Source: JBAXGW01 sp037139195
Lineage (GTDB): Bacteria; Bacteroidota; Bacteroidia; Bacteroidales; JAHJDW01
NCBI GenBank assembly: GCA_037139195.1
Contig: JBAXGW010000091.1
Coordinates: forward strand, 1 to 12,681
DNA: 12,681 nt
Direction: 5' to 3'
How positions within the stretch are numbered: position 1 is the first letter of the stretch; each line of letters begins with the position of its first letter. The translations under genes were made by a program, and so were the position numbers. Positions 5,774 through 12,681 of the stretch are shown in pieces. The notes under the pieces were generated by a model that saw only the letters and a list, made by a program, of their open reading frames with translations, made no database searches and was not told the origin of the DNA.

Positions 5774-7120
5774 ATGGCAAAGAAAACTACCGCAACTAAA
5801 GATAAAAAGATTTTTGTATTAGATACATCTGTAATTATATTCGACCATAATAGCTTTAAAAGTTTTATGGAGCACGATGTTGCAATTCCAATTACCGTTT
5901 TAGAAGAACTTGATAACTTCAAAAAGGGAAACGATACCAAAAATTTTGAAGCCCGAGAATTTATTAGAATTATTGATAAATTATCGGAAGGAAATTCGCT
6001 TCAAGAGTGGATAAACCTTAATGGACCTGAAAAAGGTGCAATTACCGTTGTAATGAACGAAAAAAATGCATCAATTGATGCTGAAAAAGTGTTTGGCGAA
6101 AGAAAAGCCGATCACCGGATTTTAAATGCAACATTGTTCCTTCAAGAAAAATATCCCGACAGAAAAGTTGTTTTAGTTACAAAAGATATAAATTTAAGAG
6201 TTAAAGCAAAATCGCTAAATCTTAATGCAGAAGATTTTCTTACAGGTAAAATTAAAGATTTAGAAGGCTTATACACTGGAATAAGAGAAATTGAAGATGT
6301 TGATTCGTATGCTATTGATAGATTTTATTCAAATGGATACCTTGACTATAAAGAGATATTTGACGAAACACCAATAGCAAATCACTATTTTATTCTAAAA
6401 AGTGGCAATACTTCAATTCTTTGTTTCTACAATCCATTATCTAAGCGACTTGAACAAGTTGAAAAGCGCAATGTATATGGTGTAAAACCTCGCAATGCTG
6501 AGCAAGCTTTTGCTATTCATGCTATTATGAACCCAGAAGTTAAACTTGTTACAATACAAGGGCTTGCTGGAACGGGCAAAACTCTGCTTTCTCTTGCTGC
6601 AGCTATTGAACAACGTCAATATTTTCATCAAATATATTTAGCACGCCCAATTGTCCCTTTAAGCAATAAAGATTTAGGCTTTTTACCAGGTGATGTAAAT
6701 TCAAAAATTGGACCTTACATGGAACCTCTTTGGGATAATTTGAAATTTATTAAAAACCAATTTGGACAAAACGATAAAGAATTCAAAAAAATAGACGAAC
6801 TTCTTGAAAACGAAAAACTTATTGTTTCTCCTTTAGCTTATATCAGAGGCAGAAGCTTCTCAAATATTCTATTCATTGTAGATGAAGCTCAGAACTTAAC
6901 TCCACATGAAGTGAAAACAATAATTACTCGTGCAGGCGAAAACACTAAAATTATTTTCACTGGGGATATTTTCCAAATTGACACTCCATACCTAGATACA
7001 CAAAGCAATGGCTTGTCGTATTTAATTGATAGAGTAAAAGATCAGCCAATATACGCTCATGTTACACTAGAAAAAGGCGAACGCTCTGAACTAGCTAATA
7101 TTGCAAATTATTTATTATAA
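5774..7120 (+). CDS. PhoH family protein with N-terminal PIN domain (PhoH2-like)
   Basis: This 448-residue protein joins a PIN-type ribonuclease domain to a PhoH ATPase domain. PhoH2 proteins studied in other bacteria are RNA helicase/RNases; the cellular role in Bacteroidota is not established. The PIN domain (about 12-155) shows acidic residues in the expected order: Asp17 in FVLDTSV, Glu44/Glu45 in VLEELD, Asp113 in KADHRILN and Asp138 in VTKDINLR, so a metal site is plausible. The PhoH ATPase domain follows (about 240-445) with Walker A GLAGTGKT (263-270), Walker B FIVDEAQN (367-374) and FTGDIFQID (395-403). The frame extends 15 codons upstream to TTG 5729. I prefer ATG 5774 because it begins with MAKKTT directly before the PIN domain and a possible promoter lies inside the extension. 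Only 4 nt separate its stop from mqnB, so it is probably co-transcribed with menaquinone genes. Confidence 0.93.
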   Translation: MAKKTTATKDKKIFVLDTSVIIFDHNSFKSFMEHDVAIPITVLEELDNFKKGNDTKNFEAREFIRIIDKLSEGNSLQEWINLNGPEKGAITVVMNEKNASIDAEKVFGERKADHRILNATLFLQEKYPDRKVVLVTKDINLRVKAKSLNLNAEDFLTGKIKDLEGLYTGIREIEDVDSYAIDRFYSNGYLDYKEIFDETPIANHYFILKSGNTSILCFYNPLSKRLEQVEKRNVYGVKPRNAEQAFAIHAIMNPEVKLVTIQGLAGTGKTLLSLAAAIEQRQYFHQIYLARPIVPLSNKDLGFLPGDVNSKIGPYMEPLWDNLKFIKNQFGQNDKEFKKIDELLENEKLIVSPLAYIRGRSFSNILFIVDEAQNLTPHEVKTIITRAGENTKIIFTGDIFQIDTPYLDTQSNGLSYLIDRVKDQPIYAHVTLEKGERSELANIANYLL

Positions 7121-7124
7121 ATAA

Positions 7125-7823
7125 ATGAGAATACTTTTAGTTTCAGCTACAAAAGATGAAATAGATCCAATTGCTCGTCAATATGGCACTGATTTAAGAG
7201 CGAGCAAGGATCGGTTTTTTTCTATTCGACAAGGAACATTTATTCTTGATATTTTAATATCTGGCATAGGCTCTGCACAAACTACATTTCATTTGACAAA
7301 TACTGTTAATAAAGAGAAATACGATGTAGTTTTAAATGTAGGAATTGCTGGCTCATTTGCTCAAAAACTAACAATGGGCGAAATTGTAAATGTTAAGGAA
7401 GAAGAATTTGCTGACTTTGGAACTAGATCTCAAGGCACTTTTAAAAATGCAACAGAATCTGGTTTTATTGGCCAAATGGAATTCCCATTTATTGCAAATA
7501 AAATTACTAATAAAACGCCTTGGGGACAAGGCTTTCCTCAACTAAAGCAAGTTAGAGGAATCACGGTTGAAACAATTATCGATAATTTTCAAGAAATTGA
7601 TGCTCGTGCTAAAAAGTATTCTCCAGATATAGAAACGATGGAAGGCGCTGCTTTTTTTTATGTAATGAGCCACCAATCAATTCCATATTATCAAATAAGG
7701 TCTATTTCAAATATAGTTGGATCTAATAAAATGCAATGGAACATTCCTTTAGCAAAGGATAATTTGTGCCGTTTTATGTTGCGTTTTATCGATGGTCTTA
7801 AGCGTGGAATAACTCTGAAATAA
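7125..7823 (+). CDS. mqnB: Futalosine hydrolase (menaquinone biosynthesis)
   Basis: This 232-residue member of the nucleoside phosphorylase/MTA-SAH nucleosidase superfamily hydrolyses futalosine, releasing hypoxanthine and leaving dehypoxanthine futalosine for MqnC. Family features are MRILLVSATKDEID at the start, SGIGSAQTTFHL (46-57), NVGIAGSF (71-78), IETMEGAAFFYV (169-180) with Glu residues that contact the ribose, and IRSISNIVGSNKMQWNIPLA (191-210). The Asn197 in RSISN replaces the Asp usual at this position in MTA/SAH nucleosidases, which fits a futalosine (6-oxo purine) substrate rather than adenine nucleosides; that reading is inference. The immediate mqnD neighbour makes MqnB the best assignment. 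The gene begins 4 nt after phoH and its stop overlaps the mqnD start (TAATG), indicating translational coupling. Confidence 0.92.
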   Translation: MRILLVSATKDEIDPIARQYGTDLRASKDRFFSIRQGTFILDILISGIGSAQTTFHLTNTVNKEKYDVVLNVGIAGSFAQKLTMGEIVNVKEEEFADFGTRSQGTFKNATESGFIGQMEFPFIANKITNKTPWGQGFPQLKQVRGITVETIIDNFQEIDARAKKYSPDIETMEGAAFFYVMSHQSIPYYQIRSISNIVGSNKMQWNIPLAKDNLCRFMLRFIDGLKRGITLK

Positions 7824-8635
7824 TGCAAATTAATATTGCCATATCGCCTTGTCCTAACGACACTTTTATGTTCGAAGCTTTATACAATAAAAGATTCGAT
7901 ACAAAAGGGTTAGAATTCCTTTGGCATTTCGAAGATATTGAAACACTAAATAATTCAGCCAAATCTAATATACACGATGTAACTAAAATAAGCTTTAATG
8001 CACTTTTTGCTAATGCTGAAAAATACATCATGCTTAATTCAGGAGCTGCTTTGGGCTTCAATTGTGGTCCACAAATAATTAGTAAAAAGAATATAGATAC
8101 AAGCAATTTGGCTCAATATAAATTTGCCATTCCAGGAAAGCAAACAACTGCAAATCTTTTATTATCTGCTTTTTACCCAGAAATAATTCATAAAAAAGAA
8201 ATGATATTTTCTGATATCGAAAAAGCTGTTTTAAACGAAGAAGTTGATGCTGGCTTAATTATTCATGAATCGAGATTTACATACATTGACAAGGGCTTGA
8301 AAAAGGTGTTAGACCTTGGCGAAGTGTGGGAAAATGAATATAAATTACCATTGCCACTCGGTGCAATTGCAATTAAAAAGAGTTTTGAAGCAGTAATAGC
8401 TTTGCAAGTTTCAAATTTAATTCATCAAAGCATTGAGTTTGCATTTAATAATCGGGAAGTTGTAATGCCTTTTGTAAGAGCTCACGCTCAAGAATTAGAC
8501 GACAAAGTTACCAATGCCCATATCGACCTTTATGTTAACAAATACAGTTTGAATTTGGGAGAAAATGGAAGAAATGCCATTCGAATTTTGAATTATTATG
8601 CAAAAAATTTAGGATTTGTTCAGAATATAGAATAA
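7823..8635 (+). CDS. mqnD: 1,4-dihydroxy-6-naphthoate synthase (menaquinone biosynthesis)
   Basis: This 270-residue enzyme converts cyclic dehypoxanthine futalosine to 1,4-dihydroxy-6-naphthoate, the last soluble step before prenylation. It has the periplasmic-binding-protein-like fold of the MqnA/MqnD family. Characteristic segments are SPCPNDTF (8-15), DVTKISFNA (52-60), SGAALGFNCGP (73-83), PGKQTTANLL (104-113) and LIIHESRFTY (145-154). His148 matches the position proposed as catalytic in the Thermus enzyme. The length is normal and all motifs are intact. The ATG shares its A with the mqnB stop. Genes for MqnA, MqnC and MqnE are absent here and must be elsewhere for the route to be complete. 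Confidence 0.94.
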   Translation: MQINIAISPCPNDTFMFEALYNKRFDTKGLEFLWHFEDIETLNNSAKSNIHDVTKISFNALFANAEKYIMLNSGAALGFNCGPQIISKKNIDTSNLAQYKFAIPGKQTTANLLLSAFYPEIIHKKEMIFSDIEKAVLNEEVDAGLIIHESRFTYIDKGLKKVLDLGEVWENEYKLPLPLGAIAIKKSFEAVIALQVSNLIHQSIEFAFNNREVVMPFVRAHAQELDDKVTNAHIDLYVNKYSLNLGENGRNAIRILNYYAKNLGFVQNIE

Positions 8636-8659
8636 TTTTAGATTCTTAATTAAAACCAT

Positions 8660-8737
8660 CTCGATAACTACATTCTCGATAAAATAATTATTCTTGTCGA
8701 GATGATAAATACAGATAAAATTGTATTTTTTATCGAG
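8660..8737. repeat. Four CTCGATAA motifs, two in each orientation
   Basis: CTCGATAA occurs at 8660-8667 and 8675-8682. Its reverse complement occurs exactly at 8730-8737 (TTATCGAG) and with one change at 8695-8702 (TTGTCGAG). The inner pair can form an 8-bp stem (one G-U) with a 10-nt loop, and CATCTCGA (8657-8664) pairs perfectly with TCGAGATG (8697-8704). No T-run follows, so it is not a typical terminator. It sits between mqnD and the epimerase, ending 28 nt before the latter's ATG. Confidence 0.55.
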
Positions 8738-8765
8738 GAATTTTATACTTAAATTTCTAGAAACC

Positions 8766-9731
8766 ATGATAGTAATAACTGGCGCTGCAGGATTTATCGG
8801 AAGCTGTCTTCTCGGAAAGCTTAACAATAAAGGTATTAAAGACATCGTAATTGTTGACGATTTCAATCGACCTGAAAAGGAACTTAATTATAGGTTCAAA
8901 TCGTTTAAAGACAAGGTAGATAGAAATATTTTTATCGAATGGTTTAAACAAAATCATAACAGTGTTGATTTTGTTTATCATCTAGGTGCGCGAACCGATA
9001 CTGCTGAATTTGACAGCAAAATTTTTGACGAACTCAACTTAAATTATTCGAAAGAAATTTGGAATTTGTGTGTTAAATTTCAAAAACCGCTTGTTTATGC
9101 TTCTTCTGCTGCAACTTATGGCATGGGAGAGCATGGATACAAAGACGATCACAACATTATTGAGTCGCTTAAGCCTTTAAATCCTTATGGTGAATCGAAA
9201 AATGATTTTGACAAATGGGTATTGAAGCAAAATACAACACCTCCATTTTGGGCTGGACTAAAATTTTTCAATGTTTTTGGACCAAACGAATATCATAAAT
9301 CTCGTATGGCATCGGTTGTTTTTCATGCTTTTAATCAAATAAACGAAAAAGGTAGTGTTAAACTCTTTAAATCTCATCACCCAGATTTTAAAGATGGCAT
9401 GCAATTGCGCGATTTTATATATGTGAAAGATTTAACCAGAGTATGCTACTATTTACTTAACCATAAAATTGAATCAGGGATTTATAATTTAGGAACTGGA
9501 AAGGCTCGCAGCTTCCTAGATTTAGTAAATGCCACCTTTACATCCCTTGGCAAAGAACCAAATATCGAATTTATCGACACGCCAATAGATATCCGTGATA
9601 AATATCAATACTTCACCGAAGCCGACATGAGCAAATTAATTTTGGCTGGTTACAACCAACCATTTTTCTCATTAGAAAAAGCAATTGATGATTATATTCA
9701 GAGCTATTTAATTTATAGAAATCGCTATTAA
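8766..9731 (+). CDS. hldD: ADP-L-glycero-D-manno-heptose 6-epimerase
   Basis: This 321-residue short-chain dehydrogenase/epimerase converts ADP-D-glycero-D-manno-heptose to the L-glycero form, the last step of the nucleotide-heptose pathway for the LPS inner core. It shows the NADP-binding GAAGFIGS (6-13), the catalytic region YASSAATYG (111-119) and YGESK (Tyr141, Lys145), and family-specific stretches NVFGPNEYHKSRMASVVF (169-186) and HHPDFKDGMQLRDFIYVKD (204-222). These separate it from GalE or dTDP-sugar epimerases. The frame extends back to TTG 8721, but those 15 codons run through the CTCGATAA motif region and precede the Rossmann start, so ATG 8766 is chosen. The 130-nt gap and motif-rich spacer suggest it starts a new unit. 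The genes for the rest of the heptose pathway are not in the window. Confidence 0.92.
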   Translation: MIVITGAAGFIGSCLLGKLNNKGIKDIVIVDDFNRPEKELNYRFKSFKDKVDRNIFIEWFKQNHNSVDFVYHLGARTDTAEFDSKIFDELNLNYSKEIWNLCVKFQKPLVYASSAATYGMGEHGYKDDHNIIESLKPLNPYGESKNDFDKWVLKQNTTPPFWAGLKFFNVFGPNEYHKSRMASVVFHAFNQINEKGSVKLFKSHHPDFKDGMQLRDFIYVKDLTRVCYYLLNHKIESGIYNLGTGKARSFLDLVNATFTSLGKEPNIEFIDTPIDIRDKYQYFTEADMSKLILAGYNQPFFSLEKAIDDYIQSYLIYRNRY

Positions 9732-9755
9732 CTATATATTAGAAAATAATATTTT

Positions 9756-10049
9756 ATGTCTAAGAAAATAATATTTCAGTTGCTTTTCATTTTAAATATA
9801 CTGTTACTGTTTCTCGTTGTAATTCAGCCAATGTCTGGGCTTCATACAATTGAAGCAGATTATATTTTATTATTACGAATTAACTTGACGTACTTTATAC
9901 TTATATTTTGGATTTGGAATATTATAATTTGGAAGAAAAGAGACCAAAGAATAAATAAATTTCTTTTACTTTTCTTTCTACCTGGTTTATACACACTATT
10001 TTATTATAGAATCATTTTGAAAAATAAATGGATTGAAAATAAATTTTAA
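9756..10049 (+). CDS. Small three-helix membrane protein, unknown function
   Basis: This 97-residue protein of unrecognised family has three predicted membrane segments, at about 5-25, 42-58 and 66-85. A positively charged loop (KKRDQR, about 60-65) separates the second and third, and the tail is basic (KNKWIENK). The charge pattern suggests the second loop and C-terminus face different sides or lie close to the membrane. No catalytic motif is seen. The ATG is 24 nt after hldD and the stop is 6 nt before the lipoprotein gene, so it probably belongs to that transcription unit. Composition matches its neighbours. Confidence 0.7.
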   Translation: MSKKIIFQLLFILNILLLFLVVIQPMSGLHTIEADYILLLRINLTYFILIFWIWNIIIWKKRDQRINKFLLLFFLPGLYTLFYYRIILKNKWIENKF

Positions 10050-10055
10050 TTATTC

Positions 10056-11465
10056 ATGAAAAAATTTATTCCCTTTTTTTTAATAATTTTCTCTTTTCTC
10101 TCATTCCAATCTTGTTCTTCAAACAATAAAACAGCTCAAACTGAAACTAAAGACACTGTATTTGCAATAGGGAAAGTAATTTCAAATGTACAATGTCGTT
10201 TTGATGTTACAAAATCGTATGCTTTGTATTTGCCATCAACTTATTCGAAAGCAAAGAACTATCCAATAATTTATGCATTTGATGCACATGGGGCTGGTTT
10301 ATTGCCCGTTGAACTGTTTAAAGATGAAGCTGAAAAATATGGCTATATTTTGGTAGGTTCAAATAACTCAAAAAATGGCAATAAATGGGAAGTTACATCC
10401 GAAATCTATGATACGCTTTATAATGATACACATCGTCGGTTTTCAATTGACAATCAAAGGTTATACACTGCGGGCTTTTCTGGAGGTTCTAGAGTGGCAA
10501 GTTCAATTGCGATTGGTAAAGGTGGAATAAACTCTGTTATTGGTTGTGGTGCTGGATTAGGCTCGCAAGCTCAACCTCAACAAAAGTTTGGATTCTACGG
10601 TATTGCTGGAACTGCTGACATGAATCTCACAGAGCTCATATATCTCGATAGCGCACTGGCAAATGCAGGTTTCAGGCATTTTCTAGATGTTTTTGATGGG
10701 AAACACGAATGGCCAAACAAAGAAGTAGCAAAAGACGCCTTTCTTTGGCTTGAATTAAATGCCACTAAAGATTTACAGAAATCGAATAATGACACGCTTA
10801 TAAATAATACTCTTAAGAAATGGGATGAAAGTTATAAATCATTAACTACTAAAAACCCTTATGAGGCTTATCTTCTATGTAATAAAATTATCAACTTTTT
10901 TGATGGAGTGGCAAATATAAACAAATACAAAACTGAAATCACTTGCCTTGAAAGTAATCCAACAGTAATAAAAGCAAAAAAACACTTATCAGAAATAGCC
11001 AAACAAGAAACCGAATTACAGCAGTATTATTCTAATTCAATCACTACTCAAACTGCTGAGTGGTGGAAAACACAAATAAATTCAATAAATCAAAAAATAA
11101 ATTCAACTTCCGATAAAGAAGTAAAATATATGTACAAACGTTTGTTGAGCTATTTAAGTTTAGCTACTTATATGAATATCAATGGAGCTATAAAAGCAGG
11201 AAGATTTGATATTGTAGAAAATTTTAATATTATATATGAACTTGTTGAACCTGAAAATCCAGAACATGCATATATTTCAGCAACGTTAGCTATGAAAAAA
11301 GGCAAACAAGAAGAGGCAATCGCTTTTTTGAAACAAGCCGCAGGTTTAGGTTTTAACGAATTATCAAGGATTGAAAATGATTCAACATTAACTTTGTTAA
11401 AACAACACACAAAATATTCTGAAATCATTGAGTTAATTAAGAAAAATTCAATAGTTCAGATATAA
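10056..11465 (+). CDS. Lipoprotein with alpha/beta-hydrolase (esterase) and C-terminal helical/TPR region
   Basis: This 469-residue exported protein has a lipoprotein signal peptide (1-20) with lipobox FQSC and Cys20, followed by a polar linker. Residues about 45-230 form an alpha/beta hydrolase domain like PHB depolymerase/feruloyl esterase-type proteins: YALYLPSTY at the start, the nucleophile elbow GFSGG (140-144, Ser142), Asp188 in GTADMN and His217 in GKHEWP, giving a full Ser-Asp-His triad in the right order. Residues about 250-460 are helical. The end (KKGKQEEAIAFLKQAAGLGFNEL...LLKQHTKYSEI) resembles the TPR pattern seen in Bacteroidota proteins, in which the last repeat is followed by a 'distance to the next residue' segment. 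It is probably an envelope-anchored ester hydrolase, but the substrate is unknown. Peptidase-like members of the fold cannot be excluded. It starts 6 nt after the small membrane protein gene. Confidence 0.82.
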   Translation: MKKFIPFFLIIFSFLSFQSCSSNNKTAQTETKDTVFAIGKVISNVQCRFDVTKSYALYLPSTYSKAKNYPIIYAFDAHGAGLLPVELFKDEAEKYGYILVGSNNSKNGNKWEVTSEIYDTLYNDTHRRFSIDNQRLYTAGFSGGSRVASSIAIGKGGINSVIGCGAGLGSQAQPQQKFGFYGIAGTADMNLTELIYLDSALANAGFRHFLDVFDGKHEWPNKEVAKDAFLWLELNATKDLQKSNNDTLINNTLKKWDESYKSLTTKNPYEAYLLCNKIINFFDGVANINKYKTEITCLESNPTVIKAKKHLSEIAKQETELQQYYSNSITTQTAEWWKTQINSINQKINSTSDKEVKYMYKRLLSYLSLATYMNINGAIKAGRFDIVENFNIIYELVEPENPEHAYISATLAMKKGKQEEAIAFLKQAAGLGFNELSRIENDSTLTLLKQHTKYSEIIELIKKNSIVQI

Positions 11466-11536
11466 TCTCGAATCTCTCAAAATTGTTGCTCATCAACAAA
11501 TTACACTATTGATTTTTTTCATTAAAATATTTATTA

Positions 11537-11544
11537 TATTTTTG
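11537..11544 (+). promoter_or_regulatory. Promoter -7 element for satP
   Basis: TATTTTTG is a full TAnnTTTG match 38 nt before the satP ATG. The nearest upstream TTG (11509-11511) is 25 nt away, longer than the usual 19-20, so the -33 box is uncertain. Confidence 0.45.
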
Positions 11545-11582
11545 CAAGCTGAAATTAATAACAATCTATAAACAAATTTTTT

Positions 11583-12167
11583 ATGAGCGAAACACAATCT
11601 ATGAAATTAGTTGACAACACTTCGAATCCGGCTCCGCTGGGGTTGGCCGCTTTTGGCTTAACAACTATCTTATTAAATGTTCACAATGCTAACGCAGAAT
11701 TATTCCCTCTTAACTCAGCAATTATTGCAATGGGCATTTTCTATGGTGGTTTAGCCCAAGTAATTGTAGGCATTATGGAATGGAAGAAAAACAATACCTT
11801 TGGAACTGTAGCATTCTCATCTTATGGCTGGTTCTGGATTTCTTTAGTTGGTATTTGGTTATTACCTAAAATAGACCCTACATTTAAAACTCCTCCTGCA
11901 TTTTTTGCTGTTTATCTAGGTGTATGGGGCTTATTTAGTTTGTTTTTATTCTTCTGCACTTTCAAGTTAAGCAGGGCTCTACAAGTAGTTTTTGGATTAT
12001 TAATTGTTCTTTTTGCATTATTAGTAATGGCTAAAGCCACTGGGAATGAAACTATTGAAGAATTAGCTGGTTACGAAGGCATTATTTGCGGATTATCTGC
12101 ATTATACACAGGAATGGCACAAGTGGTAAATGAAGTTTATAAAAAAACAATATTACCTTTAGGCTAA
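11583..12167 (+). CDS. satP: Acetate/succinate uptake permease, GPR1/FUN34/YaaH family
   Basis: This 194-residue inner membrane protein belongs to the AceTr family (E. coli SatP/YaaH), which imports acetate and succinate with protons or acts as an anion channel. The family signature NPAPLGL is present at 15-21, followed by six hydrophobic helices. Further family blocks are GGLAQVIVGIMEW (55-67), the FGTVAFSSYGWFWI segment (73-86) lining the pore, and GLSALYTGMAQVVNE (170-184) in the last helix. Length and motifs are complete. The ATG at 11583 is the natural start, with a promoter element 38 nt upstream. It is followed by a strong terminator and a porin gene, suggesting a carboxylate uptake unit. 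The symbol reflects family, not tested substrate. Confidence 0.9.
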   Translation: MSETQSMKLVDNTSNPAPLGLAAFGLTTILLNVHNANAELFPLNSAIIAMGIFYGGLAQVIVGIMEWKKNNTFGTVAFSSYGWFWISLVGIWLLPKIDPTFKTPPAFFAVYLGVWGLFSLFLFFCTFKLSRALQVVFGLLIVLFALLVMAKATGNETIEELAGYEGIICGLSALYTGMAQVVNEVYKKTILPLG

Positions 12168-12186
12168 AGACTAATAAAAACATCTT

Positions 12187-12218
12187 AAGAGTTGCAAATT
12201 AGCAACTCTTTTTTTTTT
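12187..12218 (+). terminator. Intrinsic terminator after satP
   Basis: AAGAGTTGC (12187-12195) and GCAACTCTT (12202-12210) form a perfect 9-bp stem with a 6-nt loop, followed directly by a run of Ts to 12218. It lies 20 nt after the satP stop and 24 nt before the porin ATG. No promoter is visible between it and the porin. Confidence 0.85.
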
Positions 12219-12242
12219 ACACAAAACTTAAATAACAAAAAA

Positions 12243-12677
12243 ATGAAAAAATTATTTTTAGCTCTTTTAGCTGTTTCATCATTGACTTTAAATGCTCAAG
12301 AAAAAAAAGAAGAACCAAAGTTTGGCATTAAATTTAGCGGTTTTGTTAAAACAGATGCCTTCTATGATACCAGACAAACCGTAAATGCACGTGAAGGTCA
12401 TTTTTTATTGTACCCAGACAACATCCTTCTGGATGCTTTACAAAAAGACATCAACAATCAAGGAAATTTCAATATGCTTTCTATTCAATCAAGATTAAAA
12501 GGGGCTATTTCTGGACCTGATGCTTTTGGCGCAAAAACTTCGGGTGTATTAGAGGCAGATTTTTTTGGGAATACAGGTTCTGGTCTTGATGATGTAAACG
12601 GCTTTAGATTACGTCATGCATTTGTTAAAATGAATAACCCCGAGGCAGAGCCTCGAGGTATCAGTGCTACTATCTAA
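12243..12677 (+). CDS. Outer membrane porin-like protein, N-terminal part with interrupted frame
   Basis: The ATG at 12243 starts a Sec signal peptide (MKKLFLALLAVSSLTLNA, likely cleaved before Gln19), then the mature start FSGFVKTDAFYDTRQTVNAREGHF. It continues with alternating beta strands (NMLSIQSRLKGAIS, AKTSGVLEADFFG, GFRLRHAFVKMN). This matches the N-terminal third of a large Bacteroidota family of DcaP-like/putative porins that, as I recall, are near 400 residues and continue after RLRHAFVK with further strands. Here the family-like sequence ends at about residue 131. It is followed by NPEAEPRGISATI and a stop (144 aa total), encoded by a GC-rich palindrome unlike the rest of the gene. 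The protein cannot form a barrel, so this is a broken gene, an insertion junction or an assembly edge. The extension to TTG 12192 lies inside the terminator and is rejected as the start. It may serve outer membrane passage of the substrate taken up by SatP. Confidence 0.75.
   Translation: MKKLFLALLAVSSLTLNAQEKKEEPKFGIKFSGFVKTDAFYDTRQTVNAREGHFLLYPDNILLDALQKDINNQGNFNMLSIQSRLKGAISGPDAFGAKTSGVLEADFFGNTGSGLDDVNGFRLRHAFVKMNNPEAEPRGISATI
12637..12659. repeat. GC-rich REP-like hairpin interrupting the porin frame
   Basis: CCCCGAGGC (12638-12646) and GCCTCGAGG (12650-12658) form a 9-bp stem with one C-A mismatch and a 3-nt AGA loop; an A-T pair (12637-12659) extends it. It is far richer in GC than anything else in the window and begins exactly where the porin stops resembling its family. 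It looks like a REP palindrome or the edge of a mobile element. I see no transposase in the remaining 22 bases. Confidence 0.55.
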
Positions 12678-12681
12678 CAGA

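Noticed and set aside
5710..5940. Minus-strand ORF of 76 codons over the phoH start
   Set aside because: Antisense shadow of the PIN domain coding sequence with no promoter or family resemblance.
7798..8106. Minus-strand ORF of 102 codons inside mqnD
   Set aside because: Antisense to a gene with clear MqnD motifs; the protein has no plausible features.
11483..11499. TTGTTG-CTCAT-CAACAA hairpin after the esterase lipoprotein gene
   Set aside because: Six-bp stem with the T-run only about 13 nt later; possible weak terminator but not well supported.
1..12681. CRISPR arrays, tRNA or rRNA genes, complete insertion sequences, phage or toxin-antitoxin systems
   Set aside because: No regularly spaced repeats, cloverleaf or rRNA-like stretches, transposase or integrase were seen. 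The PIN domain is part of the PIN-PhoH protein and not a VapC toxin pair.

Overview
This window is AT-rich DNA, very probably from a member of the Bacteroidota. Three things point there. The proteins have Bacteroidota character: Cys-lipobox lipoproteins, a PIN-PhoH protein, a YifB/ComM protein, and a DcaP-like porin N-terminus. There are no convincing Shine-Dalgarno sequences. Several gene starts are preceded by the Bacteroidota promoter form TTG/TTTG - about 19-20 nt - TAnnTTTG. The order or genus cannot be assigned from the window alone.

Layout. At about 1-790 (+) lies a lipoprotein-like gene with a lipobox but no usable start codon. It is followed by two tandem hairpins, the second a bidirectional terminator. 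A convergent gene at 933-1166 (-) encodes a tiny lipoprotein with no acidic residues. A 304-bp divergent promoter region separates it from comM/yifB (1471-3009, +). An ABC ATPase (3058-3792, -) and a class I methyltransferase (3852-4640, -) read toward comM. From 4798 the plus strand carries a menaquinone (futalosine pathway) cluster: a UbiA-type prenyltransferase (probable mqnP), a PIN-PhoH protein, mqnB and mqnD. The last three are tightly packed, with a 4-nt gap and then a 1-nt TAATG overlap. A motif-rich spacer leads to an ADP-heptose 6-epimerase (hldD), a three-helix membrane protein and an esterase/TPR lipoprotein. The window ends with an acetate permease (satP), a strong intrinsic terminator and the N-terminal part of a porin.

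How the genes work together. MqnB, MqnD and the UbiA protein are three steps of the futalosine route to menaquinone; mqnA, mqnC and mqnE are not in the window. HldD supplies ADP-L-glycero-D-manno-heptose for LPS. SatP and the porin could form an inner/outer membrane pair for acetate or related carboxylates. PhoH sits between menaquinone genes without an obvious biochemical link.

Both ends look broken. The first gene loses its start just where its signal peptide should begin. The last gene runs into a GC-rich REP-like palindrome and stops 14 codons later. The simplest explanation is that each end runs into a repeat or mobile element, or is an assembly edge. I found no convincing new multi-gene system. 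The points most worth a second look are the two broken ends, the menaquinone-PhoH arrangement, the repeated CTCGATAA motifs before hldD, and the acid-free lipoprotein.
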